A DNA stretch of 64,000 nucleotides from Kangiella shandongensis (lineage in GTDB: Bacteria; Pseudomonadota; Gammaproteobacteria; Enterobacterales; Kangiellaceae). Below the pieces are notes generated by a model, which saw only the letters and a list, made by a program, of their open reading frames with translations, was not told the origin of the DNA and did not search any database. The DNA lies in the NCBI RefSeq assembly GCF_020005365.1, contig NZ_JACNML010000005.1, forward strand, positions 186,001 to 250,000, read 5' to 3'. Of the stretch, positions 37,938 through 46,102 are shown piece by piece; the first letter of the stretch is position 1; every line of letters begins with the position of its first letter. A program made the position numbers and the translations under genes.

Positions 37938-38975
37938 TTATAGTTGCTTCGGTATATTGACGATACAGTAAAACAAATCGTCGGCCTGATGATAGGTTAA
38001 TTGACCTTTATTACCATAAAGTACGTCAAGTCTCTGGCGAATATTGTTCAAGGCCATCGAGTTGCCTTTATGCTCTTCGCTGTCTGTCGGTGCTATCGGG
38101 TTAGTAACCTCCAATTGAATATGGTGCCGATAGCTGACGCCTTTGATACGAATGGTGCCGCCTTGAGGATGCTTTTGCACACCATGGTACACCGCGTTTT
38201 CCAGGAGCGGCTGTAAGATCAGCGGTGGAACCAGTAAATTGTCCGCAATGTTATTGACCTGCCACTCAACCTTGAGCCGGGTGCCAAGGCGTTGCGACTC
38301 AAGCCCTAAATACTGCGAGCACAGCTGCTTTTCTTCGGTAAACGGAATCAACACATCCGAGCGTTTCATGCTGGCTCTGAAAATATCCGCCATATCGAGG
38401 ATCATCTGCTCCGTTTTCTCTGGATCGACCGCGGCCAAGTTGGCCAGAGTGTTGAGGCTGTTAAATAAAAAATGAGGCCGGATGCGTGACTGTAACGCCT
38501 GTACTCGAGCTTCGGCTTCCGAGCGAATGCGTCGCAGGCTTTCTTCCCGCAGGTAGTAGTAGCGGAAAAAAACGCCGCTGACAATAAAGGCAATAAACAG
38601 GTTACGCAGTAAAAACCAGATGGACGGTGCTTCGCTGAGGTAAAAGCTGATAACGAGGCTATAGCAGAGCGTGACCAACAAAATAATACCGATGGCCAGC
38701 GCAGAAAAACGTTGCAACGGAATGTTTTGTAACTGCTTTTTGTTGACGTAGCGGCGCAGCAAACATAAGAGGCCAAGACTGGTGAGTGAAGTCCACAAGG
38801 TAAACAGAGCATGCAAACTCAAGTGATACCAAAAATTATGTTGCCACTGGGGAAGCAAAAAACTGAGCATCAACGCTAACAATATGCTGGCGATAATGGT
38901 CAGATGCAGGGTGGCCGGCTGACAAAAGTCAGGTAACTGATTGGTGCCTGAGATGGTGGAATCCCCGTTTTTCAT
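37938..38975 (-). CDS. algZ: LytS/AlgZ-type sensor histidine kinase
   Basis: A 345-aa membrane kinase. Four hydrophobic segments are in the first about 150 residues, then the His_kinase domain RIRPHFLFNSLNTLANLAAVDPEKTEQM with the phospho-acceptor His, and a GHKL ATPase part (VPPLILQPLLENAVYHGVQ, ALNNIRQRLDVLYG). It pairs with the AlgR-like regulator downstream. Confidence 0.9.
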   Translation of the reverse strand: MKNGDSTISGTNQLPDFCQPATLHLTIIASILLALMLSFLLPQWQHNFWYHLSLHALFTLWTSLTSLGLLCLLRRYVNKKQLQNIPLQRFSALAIGIILLVTLCYSLVISFYLSEAPSIWFLLRNLFIAFIVSGVFFRYYYLREESLRRIRSEAEARVQALQSRIRPHFLFNSLNTLANLAAVDPEKTEQMILDMADIFRASMKRSDVLIPFTEEKQLCSQYLGLESQRLGTRLKVEWQVNNIADNLLVPPLILQPLLENAVYHGVQKHPQGGTIRIKGVSYRHHIQLEVTNPIAPTDSEEHKGNSMALNNIRQRLDVLYGNKGQLTYHQADDLFYCIVNIPKQL

Positions 38976-39181
38976 GGGTTAATAGTCGCTTAAAACGCTG
39001 GAAAAATCCACAGCTAAACAAAATTAATATTAAATAAGCCGTTGATAAATAGTCAATTTTAAGGGTAATAAAGATGTATTTTGTATGCCTCTTGCGGAAA
39101 AAAGTCATTATCTCTAGTATGTTAAGGGGAGCAGTGAGCATTTTGCTGAAGGTAACTGCTTATAAATAAAAGGAGTTTTTC

Positions 39182-40846
39182 ATGGAAGCCCCTAAACTCT
39201 TTGACTGGATCGAGCGCCGTAAAGTTAGGTTGCAGCGCTTAATGATTCCTACCGTGCTGCTGCTTGTTGGCATGGTCTATCTGCTGGTCTACAGTACCGG
39301 CGGAATTAAGTATGTCTATTCCCATTCAATGTACATCCCCATCCTCATATCCGGTTTTATTTTTGGTATTAAAGGTGGCATCTTAATCGGACTGGTGGCC
39401 GGCATTGTGCTTGGACCCTTTATGCCGATCGATGTTGTTAGCGGAGAAATGCAAGAAACGGCAAACTGGTTGTACCGCACTGGATTCTTTGTGGCTATCG
39501 GAGCTACCAGCGGTGTGATGAGTGATATTGTTGCTCGATATTTGCGTTACTTGAAGTGGATATCCCGACATAAGCGTTCGACGCGTTTACCTAATCGCAA
39601 TGCTTTATTTGATACCTTATTGCAAATGAAAAAGCAGGGACAGCCAGAGGGAACGGCTATGTTAGCGGTGATCGCCATAGATAATACCTTAGAGCTGAAG
39701 TCGGCATTTGGTTTTGGTGTGATTGACGAGGCGACCAAACAGGTAGCGCGACGATTAGCGCTGAACGGGGGGGATGATATTTATCATACGGATTCCGCTC
39801 AGGTCGCCATCATCTTAAATAATGGCCAGGAAAAGAATGAACGCTTTTTAAGGAATTTGAGTGTGTTACTACAAGAAGGCGTGTCCTATAACGATATTTC
39901 GGTTCATATTGAAATGCGAACGGGATACGTTAGCTTTAATGAAGTCAAACAGGATCCGGAAGTGTATCTGCATCGAGCAGAAGCGGCGTTAGCCTTGGTA
40001 CAGGAACGATCTCAGGAAATGACAGCTTACAGCCCAGAGATAGTCACAAAGACGGAAGAGAATTTGTCTATCTTGGGAGAATTGCAGGCAGCGATTGAAA
40101 CCAAGCAGGTTTGTTTACACTACCAACCGAAGGTGGATTTACAAAGCGGTGAAATTTGTAGCGCTGAAGCTTTACTGCGCTGGAACCACCCACAGCGAGG
40201 GATGGTGGCTCCAGATCTGTTTATTCCTCGCGCTGAGCAAAGTACTCTAATTCAGGTCGTTACCCAGTTTGCTTTACGGCAAGCCATTGTGCAGCATCTG
40301 GAGTGGAAAAAGCAGGGCATTAACATTCCTATTGCGGTGAACATCTCCACCCGCAATCTGTTACATCCCAATTTTACTGACAGTGTTTTTCGGTTATTAG
40401 ATGAGTTTCAGATCGATGGTGAATGTATTGAACTGGAGGTAACGGAAGGTGCCTTAGTGGTCGATATGGAACATACCATTGATGAGTTAATTCGATTGGC
40501 TGGAGCCAAGTTTTCGATTTCGATTGATGATTTTGGAACAGGATATTCGTCGCTGCAATATCTGCATCGGCTGCCGGCTTCGCTGATTAAGATCGATCAG
40601 TCTTTTGTTAAGCGTCTGCCGCGGGACAAAGGTGCGGTTTATATTGTTGATGCGGCCGTCACCTTAGCTAAAAAGATGGGCATTAAAACCATAGCCGAAG
40701 GTGTCGAAACGAAAGTTGTGTATGACTACTTAAGGCAGATCGACTGTGATATGGCTCAAGGTCACTATATTTCTCCGGCGATACCAAGCGAATATTTTAG
40801 CCGTTGGTACTTAAAGCAGAATGGGGTTTATGCGTCCTCGGCATAA
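39182..40846 (+). CDS. Membrane-bound EAL phosphodiesterase with degenerate GGDEF domain
   Basis: A 554-aa protein. Residues about 15-120 are membrane segments (a small-molecule or 5TM-like sensor). Residues about 135-270 are a GGDEF-fold whose active-site loop is HTDSAQ rather than GGDEF, so no cyclase activity is expected. Residues about 290-545 are an EAL domain with EAL at 329-331 (AEALLRW), ELEVTE, IDDFGTGYSSL, LIKIDQSFV and TIAEGVET, all present, so it should hydrolyse c-di-GMP. The ATG has AAAGGAG upstream. Confidence 0.9.
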   Translation: MEAPKLFDWIERRKVRLQRLMIPTVLLLVGMVYLLVYSTGGIKYVYSHSMYIPILISGFIFGIKGGILIGLVAGIVLGPFMPIDVVSGEMQETANWLYRTGFFVAIGATSGVMSDIVARYLRYLKWISRHKRSTRLPNRNALFDTLLQMKKQGQPEGTAMLAVIAIDNTLELKSAFGFGVIDEATKQVARRLALNGGDDIYHTDSAQVAIILNNGQEKNERFLRNLSVLLQEGVSYNDISVHIEMRTGYVSFNEVKQDPEVYLHRAEAALALVQERSQEMTAYSPEIVTKTEENLSILGELQAAIETKQVCLHYQPKVDLQSGEICSAEALLRWNHPQRGMVAPDLFIPRAEQSTLIQVVTQFALRQAIVQHLEWKKQGINIPIAVNISTRNLLHPNFTDSVFRLLDEFQIDGECIELEVTEGALVVDMEHTIDELIRLAGAKFSISIDDFGTGYSSLQYLHRLPASLIKIDQSFVKRLPRDKGAVYIVDAAVTLAKKMGIKTIAEGVETKVVYDYLRQIDCDMAQGHYISPAIPSEYFSRWYLKQNGVYASSA

Positions 40847-40931
40847 TTACTGCTAACAGACAAGGCTTTGTCAGGCGAAAACACATTCAGACCGTGGCTC
40901 CCGAGTGCCATTGGTTCAGCTCAATAACCAA

Positions 40932-40964
40932 ACGGCTTTGACTCCGCTAAAGAGGCAAAGCCGT
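40932..40964. terminator. Hairpin after the EAL gene
   Basis: Stem ACGGCTTTG ... CAAAGCCGT with inner CTC/GAG pairs, loop CGCTAAA, between convergent genes. No T-run, so it may protect 3' ends rather than terminate by itself. Confidence 0.45.
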
Positions 40965-41001
40965 CATGCCACTAATGTACTTATTGCATCTATTCTGAAG
41001 T

Positions 41002-41679
41002 TTACAGCCTAGATTTTAAGAACTGTCCCAGAGCCTGGATTTCTTCAAGGCAAACCGCATGCGCCATCGGGTAGTCCTGCCAGGAAACTTTAAAGCCATT
41101 ATCTTTAAGTACCTTAGCGCTGTATTGGCCTCGCTGCATAGGCACCACCGGATCTTGAGAGCCGTGAGCCATAAAAACAGGCGTATCCAGGTTGCTGTTG
41201 GACTTCTCCGCCTCGAGTTGCTCTGGCATGGTGAGGTAGGTTGATAATGCAACGATACCACCCAGTTTATGCGGCAGGCGGGTTGCCAGATGCAATGCAA
41301 TGGCGCCGCCCTGGGAAAAGCCAGCCAGAATAATTTTGTCGCTCGGGACCCCCGACTCGATTTCGGCGTCGATGAGTTTTTTAACCTCAGCCGCGGATCG
41401 GCGGACACCTTCCTTGTCTTCACGGTTGGCCAGATCGGCATCGCGAATATCGTACCAGGCACGCATTTGATAGCCACCGTTAATGGTGACCGGCATGACA
41501 GGGGCATGAGGGAAAACAAATTTAACCCCCAATTCGGCGGGTAATTTTAATTCTGGCACGATAGGCTCGAAATCATGGCCATCGGCACCGAGGCCATGTA
41601 GCCAGATGACAGTCGCTTTATGTTCTGTAGTTGGGTTCACAGTGACGCAAGGTAACAGCTCTGAAATGGTTTCAGTCAT
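41002..41679 (-). CDS. Carboxylesterase/phospholipase family alpha/beta hydrolase
   Basis: A 225-aa serine hydrolase. Oxyanion segment VIWLHGLGADGHDFEPIVPEL, nucleophile Ser in ILAGFSQGGAIAL, acid Asp in HGSQDPVVP and His in YPMAHAVCLEEI form the triad. It belongs to the family of Pseudomonas carboxylesterase II and acyl-protein thioesterases. The physiological substrate is unknown. Confidence 0.9.
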   Translation of the reverse strand: MTETISELLPCVTVNPTTEHKATVIWLHGLGADGHDFEPIVPELKLPAELGVKFVFPHAPVMPVTINGGYQMRAWYDIRDADLANREDKEGVRRSAAEVKKLIDAEIESGVPSDKIILAGFSQGGAIALHLATRLPHKLGGIVALSTYLTMPEQLEAEKSNSNLDTPVFMAHGSQDPVVPMQRGQYSAKVLKDNGFKVSWQDYPMAHAVCLEEIQALGQFLKSRL

Positions 41680-41700
41680 AAAATATCCGGTAATAAAAAA

Positions 41701-42036
41701 TTATAGTTCGAGATTGAGTCTGATAGTTTCGTTTGCTTGTTGGCTTAAAACACGATTGAGCAGTGCCTCAAGCGGCTCCTGCTCTTTATCGGTCTGCCAG
41801 GCTTCGCCCGTCCAGTCTAGATGATAGCCGCCATCTTTTGCAGCCAGCCACAGTTGTTTTAACGGGGTTTGGCGGTTGATGATGACTTTGGTGCCATTTT
41901 CCAGGGTAACGGTTAAAATGCCGCCACTGGTTTCGTAGTCCAGATCCAGCTCGTCGAGTTCATCCAGCGCTTCTTCGATAGCGATGATGGTATCGTCCAT
42001 CAGCTCGTTAAATTCAGATTCCGTTAGCGTTGCCAT
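41701..42036 (-). CDS. cyaY: Frataxin-like iron donor CyaY
   Basis: A 111-aa protein with the acidic first helix (FNELMDDTIIAIEEALDELDELD) and the strand segment GGILTVTLENGTKVIINRQTPLKQLWLAAKDGGYHLDW of frataxins. It binds iron and modulates Fe-S cluster assembly on IscS. It is divergent from lptM-dapF, as in enterics. Confidence 0.95.
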   Translation of the reverse strand: MATLTESEFNELMDDTIIAIEEALDELDELDLDYETSGGILTVTLENGTKVIINRQTPLKQLWLAAKDGGYHLDWTGEAWQTDKEQEPLEALLNRVLSQQANETIRLNLEL

Positions 42037-42164
42037 AGTGTGATACGCGGTTTACTAAATATTGGTTGAATATTGTGCCAGAAGTGCGGTTGATTGCAAT
42101 CTTGCTTGCAGTCAAAACCCAGCTATTGCAAGATAAGACTTATTTTCAGGAAAAACGATCAAAG

Positions 42165-42329
42165 ATGACAATGAAACGCTTACGACTGCTGGGATTAGCA
42201 GGCTTGGCCGTGTTGTTTCTAGGGGCTTGCGGACAAAAAGGGCCATTGCGCATGCCGGACGATGAACCACAAAAACAAACATTAGTGCGTTCTCCAGCGG
42301 ACACGACGCTGAAAGAGGCTGGGTCATGA
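42165..42329 (+). CDS. lptM: LPS translocon maturation lipoprotein LptM (YifL)
   Basis: A 54-aa lipoprotein: a hydrophobic signal peptide ending in the lipobox LGAC with lipidated Cys22, followed at once by the LptM signature GQKGPL. LptM helps LptD-LptE assembly in the outer membrane. The start at 42165 (or ATG 42171) is taken because the signal peptide begins there; the frame is open further upstream but without homology. It overlaps dapF by 4 bp. Confidence 0.88.
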   Translation: MTMKRLRLLGLAGLAVLFLGACGQKGPLRMPDDEPQKQTLVRSPADTTLKEAGS

Positions 42330-43156
42330 TAGTGCCATTTACAAAGATGCAGGGTATTGGTAATGACTTTATGGTAGTGGACGCGATTTCTCAGCCAGTT
42401 CATTTAAACCAGGGACAAATTAACCAATTGGCACACCGTAATTTTGGTATAGGCTTCGATCAGTTGTTGATAATTGAGGCTCCTCAACATCCTGAAGCCG
42501 ATTTTCACTTCAGGATTTTTAATGCCGATGGCAGTGAAGCCGGTCATTGTGGTAATGGCGCACGGGCAGTTGCTAAATATGTCCGACAAAGGGGCTTAAC
42601 CTGGAAGCGTGAGCTGAGGCTTTCGACCAATACCGCGACGATGAATACGGTGTTGGAAGATAACGGTTTGATTACCATTAATATGGGCAAACCGCGACTG
42701 GAACCTGAGAAGATCCCGTTGCGTTTTGCAGATACTGCCGAGACGTACTCGATTGATGTGGATGGCATCAGTTATAAGGTGGGGGCTGTCTCCATGGGTA
42801 ATCCGCATTGCGTATTAACCATTGACGATATTGACACTGCTCCAGTGAATACCTTGGGTCCAAAGTTGAGTCAACACAGTTATTTTCCGGCACAGGCCAA
42901 TGTGGGGTTTATGCAGATAGTGGATCCGAAGGAAGTCAAACTGCGAGTGTTTGAACGTGGCGTGGGCGAAACTCTGGCCTGCGGTACTGGTGCCTGTGCA
43001 GCGGTAGTGGCCGGGCGGCTGCAGGGTTTACTGGATGAAAAGGTGAAGGTGACATTGCCGGGCGGCAGTTTATGGATTCGCTGGGCAGGCAAAGGCCATC
43101 ATGTCTATATGACAGGTCCAGCCAAGGTTGTGTTCGAGGGACAAATTGATATTTAA
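42326..43156 (+). CDS. dapF: Diaminopimelate epimerase
   Basis: Converts LL- to meso-diaminopimelate for lysine and peptidoglycan. The 276-aa protein has both catalytic cysteines, in EAGHCGNGARAVAKY and TLACGTGACAAVVAG, and the N-terminal KMQGIGNDFMVVDA. Length is normal. Confidence 0.97.
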   Translation: MIVPFTKMQGIGNDFMVVDAISQPVHLNQGQINQLAHRNFGIGFDQLLIIEAPQHPEADFHFRIFNADGSEAGHCGNGARAVAKYVRQRGLTWKRELRLSTNTATMNTVLEDNGLITINMGKPRLEPEKIPLRFADTAETYSIDVDGISYKVGAVSMGNPHCVLTIDDIDTAPVNTLGPKLSQHSYFPAQANVGFMQIVDPKEVKLRVFERGVGETLACGTGACAAVVAGRLQGLLDEKVKVTLPGGSLWIRWAGKGHHVYMTGPAKVVFEGQIDI

Positions 43157-43194
43157 AGTATACTGTTGGTAATGCAACATCATGAGACTGAGTA

Positions 43195-43860
43195 ATGAGT
43201 AAAACAGCGGAAGATTTAGAACGAGTTGAAGGTAAAATAGCGGCTTATCTGGCTAAGAATCCAGAGTTTTTCGAGCGTCATCCGGAGTTGCTCGAAAATT
43301 TGAAAATTGATCATAAGATTTATGGTTCCGTATCGCTCGTCGAGCGGCAGATCTTGAGTTTACGCAATCGTTCTCACGATTTGCAGGAGCGGTTGACCGA
43401 GATGCTGGACAACGCACAGGTTAATAGCGACCTGCTATCAAAGTGCTCTGAATTGGCAGTCACTTTGATCCGGGCAAAAACACATCAGCAGGTGGTTGAT
43501 CGCTTATTGCAGCAACTTGATCATCACTTCGATATTGACGACTGCCAGCTTTGGCTTTGTGACAATAATGAAGAGTTAGATAGTGTGAATTACTCGGATA
43601 GCGATACCTTATATAAACTAACCGATCTGCAGTTTATGCATAAGGATCCGGTATGTGGTCGTATGACCGAAAGTATCGCTCAGCTATTTAAATCCGACAA
43701 GGAATTGCATTCTTATGCCATTATTCCATTAGGCGGTGGTGCTGCAGACGGTGTGATTGCTTTAGGTAGCACTAACGTGGAGTTGTTTACGGCCGATATG
43801 GGAACCTTATTTTTACGTTTCATCGGCGATGTTTGCGAAGCTTGCTTGGTGACATCCTAG
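43195..43860 (+). CDS. DUF484 family protein
   Basis: A 221-aa protein typical of the DUF484 gene between dapF and xerC: FFERHPELLENLKIDH, GSVSLVERQILSLRNRSHDLQERL, then a GAF-like C-terminal domain. Function unknown. The synteny is conserved across gammaproteobacteria. Confidence 0.9.
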   Translation: MSKTAEDLERVEGKIAAYLAKNPEFFERHPELLENLKIDHKIYGSVSLVERQILSLRNRSHDLQERLTEMLDNAQVNSDLLSKCSELAVTLIRAKTHQQVVDRLLQQLDHHFDIDDCQLWLCDNNEELDSVNYSDSDTLYKLTDLQFMHKDPVCGRMTESIAQLFKSDKELHSYAIIPLGGGAADGVIALGSTNVELFTADMGTLFLRFIGDVCEACLVTS

Positions 43861-43874
43861 TTATCGGCAACGTC

Positions 43875-44786
43875 ATGAAAAAAGTCGTTAAACAATATTG
43901 TGATCGTTTGCTGCATGAAAAGCAGTACTCTGAGCACACCGTTAATAATTATCGTCGACAAATCGAAGACTTTTTAACGTTTAACGATGGTCACTACAGC
44001 CAGTGGAGTGAGATCACCGGCCAGGATATTCGATTATGGATGGCGCGTCATCACCGTCAGGGTGCTTCAGCCGCAACCATAGGGTTAAAGCTCTCCTCCT
44101 TGCGCGGCTTTCTGGACTATCTAGTCGCTAAAAAAGTGATTAAAACCAACCCCGCCACTGGATTGCGTGGCCCCAAAAAACCGAAGCGTTTACCCAAGAA
44201 TATTGACGTCGATACCCTCAATCATTTTATCGACAACCTGCCCGAAGATGAGCCGATCGAAGTTCGTGACAAGGCTATGATTGAACTGTTGTACTCGGCG
44301 GGTATTCGCTTGTCAGAGTTATCCTCGATGGACTTGGACTCGATCAGTTTTAGCAATCAAACTTTACGCGTGCTCGGTAAAGGCAATAAAGTTCGGGAAG
44401 TGCCGTTTGGAGAAGCGGCGCATAAACTGCTAAAGAAATGGCTTAAAAACCGAACGGTCTTTGTTAAAGACCTATCAGAGCAGGCATTGTTTTTAAGCAG
44501 CCGTGGTCAGCGCCTGGGCAACCGGGCGATACAGCAGCGCTTAAATTACTGGGGCCGGAAGCAGGGGTTGACCGATGTGCTGCACCCACATAAATTGCGT
44601 CATTCCTGCGCAACCCATGTTCTGGAGTCCTCCAGCGATTTACGTGCGGTACAGGAATTGCTGGGACATGCCAGTATTGCCACCACCCAAATTTATACGC
44701 ATCTCGATTTCCAGCATTTAGCCAAAACGTATGATGCGGCCCATCCCCGTGCCAGAAAAAGTAAATCGAAAAAGAAAGAAGACTGA
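43875..44786 (+). CDS. xerC: Tyrosine recombinase XerC
   Basis: A 303-aa site-specific recombinase that with XerD resolves chromosome dimers at dif. The N-terminal SAM-like domain (YSEHTVNNYRRQI) is followed by the catalytic residues: Arg in GIRLSELSSMDL, Lys in GKGNKVREVP, His-x2-Arg in HKLRHSCATHVL, His in LGHASIATTQIY and the Tyr nucleophile there. ATG 43875 is chosen since earlier in-frame starts lie inside the DUF484 gene. Confidence 0.94.
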   Translation: MKKVVKQYCDRLLHEKQYSEHTVNNYRRQIEDFLTFNDGHYSQWSEITGQDIRLWMARHHRQGASAATIGLKLSSLRGFLDYLVAKKVIKTNPATGLRGPKKPKRLPKNIDVDTLNHFIDNLPEDEPIEVRDKAMIELLYSAGIRLSELSSMDLDSISFSNQTLRVLGKGNKVREVPFGEAAHKLLKKWLKNRTVFVKDLSEQALFLSSRGQRLGNRAIQQRLNYWGRKQGLTDVLHPHKLRHSCATHVLESSSDLRAVQELLGHASIATTQIYTHLDFQHLAKTYDAAHPRARKSKSKKKED

Positions 44787-44787
44787 T

Positions 44788-45456
44788 ATGACGTTATCGA
44801 TTGAAGAGAAAATGAAGGCGGTCAACTGGGACTCGGTCAAGGTGATCAGCTTCGATCTGGATGATACTTTGTGGGATAATGCTGGTGTAATAGAAAAGTG
44901 TGAACAGGAGGTTTACGACTTTTTGTGCCGCAAACACCCTCCGTTTGCTGAGCGTTATTCCAGAGACGATATGCTCCGAGTGGCTGAGCAATTTCGTGCA
45001 CAGGAGGAGCCACATTTTGAGAATATGACCACACTGCGTAAGGCCATTATTGAACATATGCTTCTGGAGACGGCAGGTGACTTAAAACTCATTAATCAGG
45101 CCTTCGGCGTGTTCTACTATTGGCGCAATCAGGTTTCCATTCCCGAAGTGTCTTATCAGGTGTTGGAATATTTGCAACAGCACTATTCTTTGTTTGCCGT
45201 CAGTAATGGTAATTCGAATTTGCACTGGCTGGGATTGATGAAGTATTTTGAAAAACACTTTATCGCCGGGGTTCATGGTCGTGCTAAACCATCGGCTGAT
45301 ATGCTGCATAAAGTTTGCGCGTTGAAAAAGATCGAGCCGCAGCAGTTGTTGCACGTTGGCGATAGCCACGAGACCGATATTAAAAGCAGCCTCGCTGCCG
45401 ACTGTCAGCACCTGCATATTGATGTTACAGAAATCGAGCTCATGCTGTCGATATAG
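44788..45456 (+). CDS. yigB: HAD family hydrolase, YigB-like (FMN phosphatase)
   Basis: A 222-aa HAD phosphatase starting 2 bp after xerC with AAAGAAG upstream. Motif I FDLDDTLWDN, motif II VSNGN, motif III lysine in GRAKPSADM and motif IV HVGDSHETDIKSS are all present. E. coli YigB dephosphorylates FMN, and the xerC-yigB position is the same as there. Confidence 0.9.
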   Translation: MTLSIEEKMKAVNWDSVKVISFDLDDTLWDNAGVIEKCEQEVYDFLCRKHPPFAERYSRDDMLRVAEQFRAQEEPHFENMTTLRKAIIEHMLLETAGDLKLINQAFGVFYYWRNQVSIPEVSYQVLEYLQQHYSLFAVSNGNSNLHWLGLMKYFEKHFIAGVHGRAKPSADMLHKVCALKKIEPQQLLHVGDSHETDIKSSLAADCQHLHIDVTEIELMLSI

Positions 45457-45459
45457 TGT

Positions 45460-45993
45460 TTAATGTTCGGTCGTCTGCTTGTTTTGTAAACATTGCCCCG
45501 ATAGTTTCGAATCGTAAAGTGTCTCGATGCTGTCTTCATCAATATGGTAATACAGCGACACGATCTGCCATTGGTCGTCGTTTTTATATAGTTGGATACT
45601 GTTAATCCCGATAAAGTCGGGTTTGTTAGAATCCTTTTCGCCACGTGACTCAACCATACTATACACCTGTGCAAAACGGTCATGCTTTTGAACCTGGCGC
45701 CTGACTTCACATTCGTAAAAGCCAGTTTCGAACGTTTTATTCAAACTCTGAATAAAGGCATCGGTGGTGATAATGTGCAGTTGTGGTTCCTCTTCATTAT
45801 AGAAGCTGCCAAAAATTTTAGCTTCGGGATGAAGTATCTGTTTTAGAGTTTTGACGTCAGGCTTTGATTCAGGCTCTCGAGATAATGATTGCCAAAGTGA
45901 AGAGACCGTTTGTTCCGGGCTCGACTCTTCTGCTGCAACAGCGCTAGTGCTAAGCAGGCTTATAAATAAAATGGCAATGTATGACTTTTTCAT
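45460..45993 (-). CDS. Secreted protein, probably NTF2/SnoaL-like
   Basis: A 177-aa protein with a signal peptide (MKKSYIAILFISLLSTSAVAA). The mature part (QTVSSLWQSLSREPESKPDVKTLKQILHPEAKIFGSF ... NSIQLYKNDDQWQIVSLYY) has the helix-then-strand layout of NTF2-like proteins. No catalytic residues can be assigned. Convergent with yigB with a 3-bp gap. Confidence 0.72.
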   Translation of the reverse strand: MKKSYIAILFISLLSTSAVAAEESSPEQTVSSLWQSLSREPESKPDVKTLKQILHPEAKIFGSFYNEEEPQLHIITTDAFIQSLNKTFETGFYECEVRRQVQKHDRFAQVYSMVESRGEKDSNKPDFIGINSIQLYKNDDQWQIVSLYYHIDEDSIETLYDSKLSGQCLQNKQTTEH

Positions 45994-46102
45994 AAAATCC
46001 CTGCTTTCTTACAATAAATTCTCATTCTGTGGACTAGCGGAATTAAACCGTAAATATCCTGATTATTCCAGTCACTTGTGGTGATACTTTCAGTACCATA
46101 AT

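Noticed and set aside
41016-41519. 167-codon open frame overlapping the esterase in another frame
   Set aside because: The esterase frame has the full catalytic triad; the overlapping frame has no domain.
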